A DNA stretch of 10,518 nucleotides. Origin: Paracoccaceae bacterium (GTDB taxonomy: Bacteria > Pseudomonadota > Alphaproteobacteria > Rhodobacterales > Rhodobacteraceae). Below, one piece after another: positions 6,112-10,518 of the stretch. Numbering within the stretch: the first letter of the stretch is position 1; each line of letters opens with the position of its first letter. Both the position numbers and the translations under genes were made by a program. Location: positions 1 to 10,518 of the forward strand of contig JABGTH010000030.1 of assembly GCA_018647275.1 (NCBI GenBank), given 5' to 3'. The notes under the pieces are model-generated. The model ran no database searches. It was not told where the DNA came from and saw nothing but the letters and a program-made list of their open reading frames with translations.

Positions 6112-6643
6112 AGACCAATCATCACGAATTTGGATCATGCGTGGTTGGTTCGTCGTGCTAGGATTGGCGACCTTGTTCATCCATCTTCTCCCCCTCAGCG
6201 CGATGTCACGCCCTTGGGCCACACCTGATCTGATGTTGGGCTTTGCCTTCGCGTGGTCAGCGCGCAAACCCGTATATGTCCCTGTGATCCTACTAGGCCT
6301 GATGCTTTTGCTGTCAGACCTATTGCTACAGCGCCCCCCCGGTCTTTGGGCCTTTTTGGGACTACTTTGCTGTGAAAACCTCCAAAATCGCGCCAAACGT
6401 TTACGTGCATCGAACTTTGCAACCGAATGGGCTATCGTCATTTCATTGCTGGCTAGCACCACTATTTTATATCGCATCATCTTGGCCATTTTGTTGGTTG
6501 AGCAACCGAACCTAGGATCGCAACTTATCCAAACGATAACCACGATCCTTTACTACCCCGTGATTGTCTTCGCGACCCACGTGCTTATGGGTGTGCGCAA
6601 GGGCGCCCCAGGGGACACAGACGCACGCGGAGGCCACAGTTGA
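6104..6643 (+). CDS. mreD: Rod shape-determining protein MreD
   Basis: MreD is a small integral membrane partner of MreC in the elongasome. From the GTG at 6104 it has 179 residues, close to the usual 160-180. About five hydrophobic segments are visible (roughly 13-30, 41-51 with 58-75, 80-92, 108-131 and 141-164). The P-D-L-M-L-G-F stretch at 41-47 and D-L-L-L-Q-R-P-P-G-L-W at 72-82 are conserved features of MreD as remembered. The GTG is preferred over the in-frame ATG at 6044, which would add 20 non-hydrophobic residues lying wholly within mreC. AAGGGG at 6089-6094 serves the GTG. An ATG at 6137 is a less likely shorter alternative. The gene overlaps mreC by 8 nt and mrdA by 4 nt. The short tail is hydrophilic and presumably cytoplasmic. 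Confidence 0.93.
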   Translation: MSEDQSSRIWIMRGWFVVLGLATLFIHLLPLSAMSRPWATPDLMLGFAFAWSARKPVYVPVILLGLMLLLSDLLLQRPPGLWAFLGLLCCENLQNRAKRLRASNFATEWAIVISLLASTTILYRIILAILLVEQPNLGSQLIQTITTILYYPVIVFATHVLMGVRKGAPGDTDARGGHS

Positions 6644-8583
6644 AACGCAAAAACGCAGATCATGAGGCGAACCAAAGTTTGATGTCTCGCCGTGCACTGG
6701 TGGTTGGCGGGCTTCAGTTTGTGCTGGTCGGTGGCTTGGCCGCACGTATGCGTCACCTCCAAATCAATGAGGCCGATCAATTCAGGACATTGGCCGAAGA
6801 GAACAGGATCAAGTTCAAACTGATACCGCCCGCTCGCGGCGAGGTGTTTGATCGCAACGGCGTTCAGCTGGCCCAAAACGTCCCAAATTATCAAATCAAG
6901 ATGGTGCGTGAAGACACCCGCGACGTAGAGGCCGTAATTGCGCGCCTCAGTCAAATCATCGATCTGGACGAAGAAACCATTGAACGCGCTGTTGCATTGA
7001 TCAAACGCAGCGCCCCATTTCACCCCATCACCATAACAGACAACGTGACGTGGGAAGATATCAGCCGCGTCTCTGTCAATGCACCCGCCCTGCCAGGCGT
7101 CACACCAGAAGTCGGCTTGTCACGTGTCTATCCCTTGGGCTCAGACTTTGCTCATATCTTGGGATACGTGGGCCCCGTTAGCGATTACGACATGAAGAGG
7201 ATCGACGATCCTGATCCATTACTACGCATCCCACGGTTTCAGATCGGCAAGGTCGGCGTGGAAGCCAAAGAAGAAATTCGTCTACGTGGGTCTGCAGGAA
7301 GCAAACAGGTCGAGGTGAACGCCGCCGGTCGCGAAATGCGCGAGCTGGGACGCCGTGAAGGCAAACCGGGTGCCAATATTCAGCTAACTATCGATTCAAA
7401 ACTGCAGAACTATTTGCAGGCACGCCTCGACGGCGAAAGCGCCAGCGCGGTTGTGATCGATTGTGAAACTGGCGATCTGGTCGCAATTGGATCGGCCCCG
7501 ACATACGATCCCAATCTGTTTGTGTCCGGCATTTCCGTTGCAGATTACCGCGAACTGACTGAAAATAAATTCCGGCCTCTGGCGTCCAAAGCGGTTCAGG
7601 GAACCTATCCCCCCGGATCAATATTCAAAATGATCACCGCAATGGCCGCCCTTGAAGATGGCATTATCGGACCAGACGACACAGTCCGTTGCAACGGTCA
7701 CCTTGAAGTGGCGGACCGCAAATTCCACTGCTGGAAACGCTCAGGGCACGGCAGTGTTGACCTAAAGAACTCGCTCAAACGCAGCTGCGATGTTTACTAC
7801 TATGACTTGGCGCTCAAGGTCGGGATCGAAAAGATCTCCACCATGGCCAACGTCTTTGGTTTGGGCGTGCGCCACAACGTTGAAATGTCGGCAGTGGCCC
7901 GTGGACTTACACCCACTAAGGCATGGAAGAAGCGCGTTCACGACAAAGACTGGGTGATCGGTGACACAGTCAATGCATCCATCGGACAGGGCGATATGCT
8001 CGCCTCCCCCCTCCAGTTGGCCGTGATGACCGCACGCCTTGCCACAGGGCGCGAAGTGACACCGCGGCTGGTTAAATCTGTAGACGGCATTGAACAAGCG
8101 TCAGACGCAGGCACCCCGCTCAAAGTTGATCAAAATAACCTAAAGAAAATGCGCCAAGCCATGTTTGCTGTGGTCAATGACCGTGGGGGCACCGCCAACA
8201 AAAGCCGCATCACAATTGATAAAATGCGCATGGCGGGCAAAACAGGCACCAGCCAAGTGCGCAACATTTCCGCCGCTGAACGGCGCACCGGCGTTGTACG
8301 CAACGAAGATTTACCATGGGAACGGCGCGACCACGCTTTGTTCGTAGACTTTGCACCTGCAGACAATCCCAAATACGCTGTTGCCGTTATCGTAGAACAC
8401 GGCGGCGGCGGCTCAACAGCCGCAGCCCCGATCGCCCGCGACATCACGCTTCAGGCTTTATACGATGGCCCCCCTCCGCTAGAGGCATACCCATCCAAAG
8501 ACCGTGGCCGTATCCGCAGCCAACAAAAACGCCTCGCAAAAATGCGCCCAATGGCCAAAACTCGGGACGATGACAAAGCATGA
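6640..8583 (+). CDS. mrdA: Penicillin-binding protein 2, elongation transpeptidase
   Basis: PBP2 is the class B PBP that crosslinks peptidoglycan during lateral elongation, paired with RodA. The 647 residues fit the family. One N-terminal membrane helix spans about 18-36. The dimerisation/pedestal domain follows, opening with P-P-A-R-G-E-V-F-D-R-N-G at 63-74. The transpeptidase domain runs from about 250 to 610 and carries the three active-site motifs: S-I-F-K with nucleophile Ser327 and Lys330, S-C-D at 382-384, and K-T-G-T at 534-537. Cys351, Cys364, His370 and Cys383 cluster next to the active site and may bind zinc. The last 30 residues are strongly basic and unusual in composition. The start is TTG at 6640, which shares its bases with the mreD stop and is served by a near-ideal CGGAGG (6628-6633) 6 nt upstream; the next Met (15) lacks a ribosome site. 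ATGA links its end to rodA. Confidence 0.96.
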   Translation: MKRKNADHEANQSLMSRRALVVGGLQFVLVGGLAARMRHLQINEADQFRTLAEENRIKFKLIPPARGEVFDRNGVQLAQNVPNYQIKMVREDTRDVEAVIARLSQIIDLDEETIERAVALIKRSAPFHPITITDNVTWEDISRVSVNAPALPGVTPEVGLSRVYPLGSDFAHILGYVGPVSDYDMKRIDDPDPLLRIPRFQIGKVGVEAKEEIRLRGSAGSKQVEVNAAGREMRELGRREGKPGANIQLTIDSKLQNYLQARLDGESASAVVIDCETGDLVAIGSAPTYDPNLFVSGISVADYRELTENKFRPLASKAVQGTYPPGSIFKMITAMAALEDGIIGPDDTVRCNGHLEVADRKFHCWKRSGHGSVDLKNSLKRSCDVYYYDLALKVGIEKISTMANVFGLGVRHNVEMSAVARGLTPTKAWKKRVHDKDWVIGDTVNASIGQGDMLASPLQLAVMTARLATGREVTPRLVKSVDGIEQASDAGTPLKVDQNNLKKMRQAMFAVVNDRGGTANKSRITIDKMRMAGKTGTSQVRNISAAERRTGVVRNEDLPWERRDHALFVDFAPADNPKYAVAVIVEHGGGGSTAAAPIARDITLQALYDGPPPLEAYPSKDRGRIRSQQKRLAKMRPMAKTRDDDKA

Positions 8584-9719
8584 GTTATCTTGAGTACACT
8601 GTAAAATCGACACCCACGGGCCTGCGCAAAATCCTGTTCCTAAATTGGCCCCTCACAGTATTGCTCAGCTCGGTCGCCTGTGTCGGCTTCCTTATGCTCT
8701 ACTCCGTGGCAGGTGGCAGTTTTAAACCGTGGGCCGAACCGCAAATGAAACGCTTTGCCGTTGGTTTGGTTCTGATGGTCGCCATTGGAATGACCCCCAT
8801 TTGGTTTTGGCGCAGCATCGCGTTGTTTTGCTATGGCATAACCGTCATTCTTTTGATCGCAGTTGATCTATTCGGCGAAGAAGGCAAAGGCGCACAACGC
8901 TGGATCGACCTTGGGTTCATGCGCCTGCAACCCTCCGAGTTGATGAAGATCACACTCGTAATGTTTCTGGCCGCCTATTATGACTGGTTGCCACCCGAAA
9001 AGAAATCACGGCCCCTTTGGGTCTTGCTGCCCATTGCCATCATCTTGCTGCCAACCGCGCTGGTCATCCAACAACCCGCCCTTGGGACATCGCTCCTTTT
9101 GGTCATGGCCGGTGGCGGTATCATGTTTCTTGCGGGCGTACACTGGGCCTATTTCGCGGCCGTGATCACATCGGGTGTCGGCCTGATCGTGACTGTTTTC
9201 CAAAGCCGCGAAACAAGTTGGCAATTACTCAACAACTACCAATACCGCCGCATCGACACTTTCATTGATCCAAGCGCCGACCCACTGGGGGCAGGTTATC
9301 ACATCACTCAATCCAAGATCGCACTTGGATCCGGTGGCTGGACAGGGCGCGGATTCATGCAAGGACCACAAAGCCGCTTGAACTTTTTGCCTGAAAAACA
9401 CACCGATTTTATCTTCACCACCTTGGCCGAAGAATTTGGGTTTGTCGGAGGAATTTCGTTACTCGCAATTTACCTGTTGGTGATCTTCTTTTGCATTGCC
9501 TCCGCACTGGCAAACCGCGACCGGTTCTCATCGCTTTTGATCCTAGGGATCGCGCTCAACTTCTTTCTGTTCTTCTCAGTCAACATGGCAATGGTCATGG
9601 GTCTGATCCCCGTTGTTGGCGTTCCATTACCACTTGTCAGCTACGGCGGCTCCGCAATGCTGGTTCTTATGCTCGCCTTTGGACTGGTCCAAAGCGCACA
9701 CGTCCACAGACCAAGATAG
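8580..9719 (+). CDS. mrdB: RodA, SEDS peptidoglycan glycosyltransferase
   Basis: RodA polymerises lipid II into glycan strands in the elongasome and works as a pair with PBP2. The 379 residues form about ten membrane helices. Conserved SEDS features are A-Q-R-W-I-D-L-G at 105-112, L-Q-P-S-E-L-M-K at 116-123, the large extracellular loop with S-R-L-N-F-L-P-E-K-H-T-D-F at 265-277 containing the likely catalytic Asp276, A-E-E-F-G-F-V-G-G at 283-291, and G-V-P-L-P-L-V-S-Y-G-G-S at 347-358. One oddity is I-Q-Q-P-A-L-G-T at 163-170, where most RodA proteins have Q-P-D-L-G-T; Ala167 replaces the usual Asp. The start ATG overlaps the mrdA stop (ATGA), a coupled arrangement that would give equal amounts of the two enzymes. 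There is no strong Shine-Dalgarno, which fits dependence on coupling. Confidence 0.96.
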   Translation: MSYLEYTVKSTPTGLRKILFLNWPLTVLLSSVACVGFLMLYSVAGGSFKPWAEPQMKRFAVGLVLMVAIGMTPIWFWRSIALFCYGITVILLIAVDLFGEEGKGAQRWIDLGFMRLQPSELMKITLVMFLAAYYDWLPPEKKSRPLWVLLPIAIILLPTALVIQQPALGTSLLLVMAGGGIMFLAGVHWAYFAAVITSGVGLIVTVFQSRETSWQLLNNYQYRRIDTFIDPSADPLGAGYHITQSKIALGSGGWTGRGFMQGPQSRLNFLPEKHTDFIFTTLAEEFGFVGGISLLAIYLLVIFFCIASALANRDRFSSLLILGIALNFFLFFSVNMAMVMGLIPVVGVPLPLVSYGGSAMLVLMLAFGLVQSAHVHRPR

Positions 9720-9728
9720 GTTTCGCAC

Positions 9729-10518
9729 ATGACACTCAACATCCTATTCGCAGCAAAAGAAGAACGCTGGCCCCTCTATGAAGGACCGTTAAATGATGCG
9801 TTCAAAGCAGCAGGATTAGACGACGTGCATCTGGCAACCGACATTGCACCCCAAGACGTGGATTACATTGTCTATGCCCCCAATTCAGACCTCAAAGACT
9901 TCACACCCTACACAAAGGCCAAGGCAGTCCTGAACCTGTGGGCGGGGGTCGAAGGGATCGTGGGCAACCAAACCCTAACCATCCCACTCACCCGTATGGT
10001 CGATCCTGGCCTCACCCAAGGGATGATTGAATGGGTGTGCGGCCATGTGATGCGCCACCATTTGGGGATGGACGCACATATCAACAACCCAACCCATGAA
10101 TGGGTGCCCAGCCCGCCAGCCCTTGCATGGGACCGCTCAGTTGTGGTGCTCGGTATGGGTGAACTCGGCAGCTCTTGCGCATCCACATTGGCAAAATTCG
10201 GGTTCAATGTCTCTGGCTGGAGCAGATCAGAAAAGTCAGTCGAAGGCGTCACATCGTACCACGGCGCTCAGGGGCTAAAAACCGCTCTGGCAAAGGCCGA
10301 AATAACAGTTCTTCTCCTGCCCGACACACCTGCTACAAATAACATTCTCAACACAGAAACCCTCGCATTGATGCCAAAAGGGGCAGCTATCATTAACCCG
10401 GGACGCGGACCACTCATCGACGACGACGCACTATTGAAATCACTCGACGCAGGGCACATCTGCCACGCAACACTCGATACATTCCGCATCGAACCATTGC
10501 CCTCCGACCACCCATACT
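9729..10518 (+). CDS. D-2-hydroxyacid dehydrogenase, GhrA-like (3' end beyond window)
   Basis: The ATG at 9729 opens a frame with no stop to the right edge, giving 263 visible residues of a family usually about 310 long. The N-terminal substrate domain is followed by a Rossmann domain with V-V-V-L-G-M-G-E-L-G at 138-147, the NAD(P)-binding loop. Ser164-Arg165 after the next strand suggests NADPH. N-P-G-R-G at 223-227 carries catalytic Arg225, and F-R-I-E-P-L-P at 252-258 carries Glu255. The catalytic His, in the usual H-P-x-V...T-P-H segment, would lie beyond the edge. The pattern E-P-L-P-x-x-x-P and the N-terminal L-N-L-W-A-G-V-E match glyoxylate/hydroxypyruvate reductase A, which reduces glyoxylate or hydroxypyruvate in the cytoplasm; the exact substrate is not certain. 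The gene starts 9 nt after rodA, with only an AGG at 9718-9720 as ribosome site, so it is probably read with the shape operon, though its function is unrelated to cell shape. Confidence 0.88.
   Translation, partial: MTLNILFAAKEERWPLYEGPLNDAFKAAGLDDVHLATDIAPQDVDYIVYAPNSDLKDFTPYTKAKAVLNLWAGVEGIVGNQTLTIPLTRMVDPGLTQGMIEWVCGHVMRHHLGMDAHINNPTHEWVPSPPALAWDRSVVVLGMGELGSSCASTLAKFGFNVSGWSRSEKSVEGVTSYHGAQGLKTALAKAEITVLLLPDTPATNNILNTETLALMPKGAAIINPGRGPLIDDDALLKSLDAGHICHATLDTFRIEPLPSDHPY

Noticed and set aside
9908..10252. 114-codon minus-strand open frame in the dehydrogenase gene
   Set aside because: The plus-strand frame is a clear D-2-hydroxyacid dehydrogenase with a Rossmann loop and catalytic Arg/Glu; the antisense frame is a shadow.

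Overview
The window reads as a chromosomal segment of an alphaproteobacterium, most likely a marine Rhodobacterales (Roseobacter-group) species. This rests on recall of protein sequence style in MreB, MreC, MreD, PBP2, RodA and LeuA, on moderate GC content and on the gene neighbourhood. No rRNA or other taxonomic marker is present, so the genus cannot be named. There are nine protein genes plus one short leader-peptide ORF. No tRNA, insertion sequence, phage gene, CRISPR array or integration site was seen.

Left part (1-1590): the 3' end of a MORN-repeat protein (+) runs in from the left edge. It converges, 10 bp apart, on a short-chain dehydrogenase of the CsgA/C-factor type (-). Divergent from the dehydrogenase is a leucine-biosynthesis control region. 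A 27-codon leader ORF ends in LLCELLLLSSL and is followed by two overlapping, mutually exclusive RNA stems. The leader ATG lies 7 nt after a TATAAC box and has no Shine-Dalgarno, so the transcript is probably leaderless. This region controls leuA, which encodes 2-isopropylmalate synthase, the committed step of leucine synthesis.

Middle (3152-4055): two hairpins separate leuA from a convergent VOC-superfamily (glyoxalase/dioxygenase-fold) gene on the minus strand. A 214 bp divergent region then separates that gene from mreB.

Right part (4056-10518): a classic rod-shape operon in the order mreB-mreC-mreD-mrdA(PBP2)-mrdB(RodA). MreB is the actin-like filament, MreC and MreD the membrane scaffold and its partner. 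PBP2 is the transpeptidase and RodA the SEDS glycosyltransferase that together extend the lateral wall. From mreC through rodA all genes overlap by 4-8 nt, and three consecutive genes start with non-ATG codons (TTG, GTG, TTG). A GhrA-type D-2-hydroxyacid dehydrogenase follows rodA after 9 nt and runs off the right edge, so it is probably co-transcribed with the shape genes.

No wholly new system is evident. The points most worth checking are the leaderless leucine attenuator with no U-tract terminator, the Ala in place of the usual Asp in the QPDLGT motif of RodA, the Cys/His cluster near the PBP2 active site, and the run of non-ATG starts.
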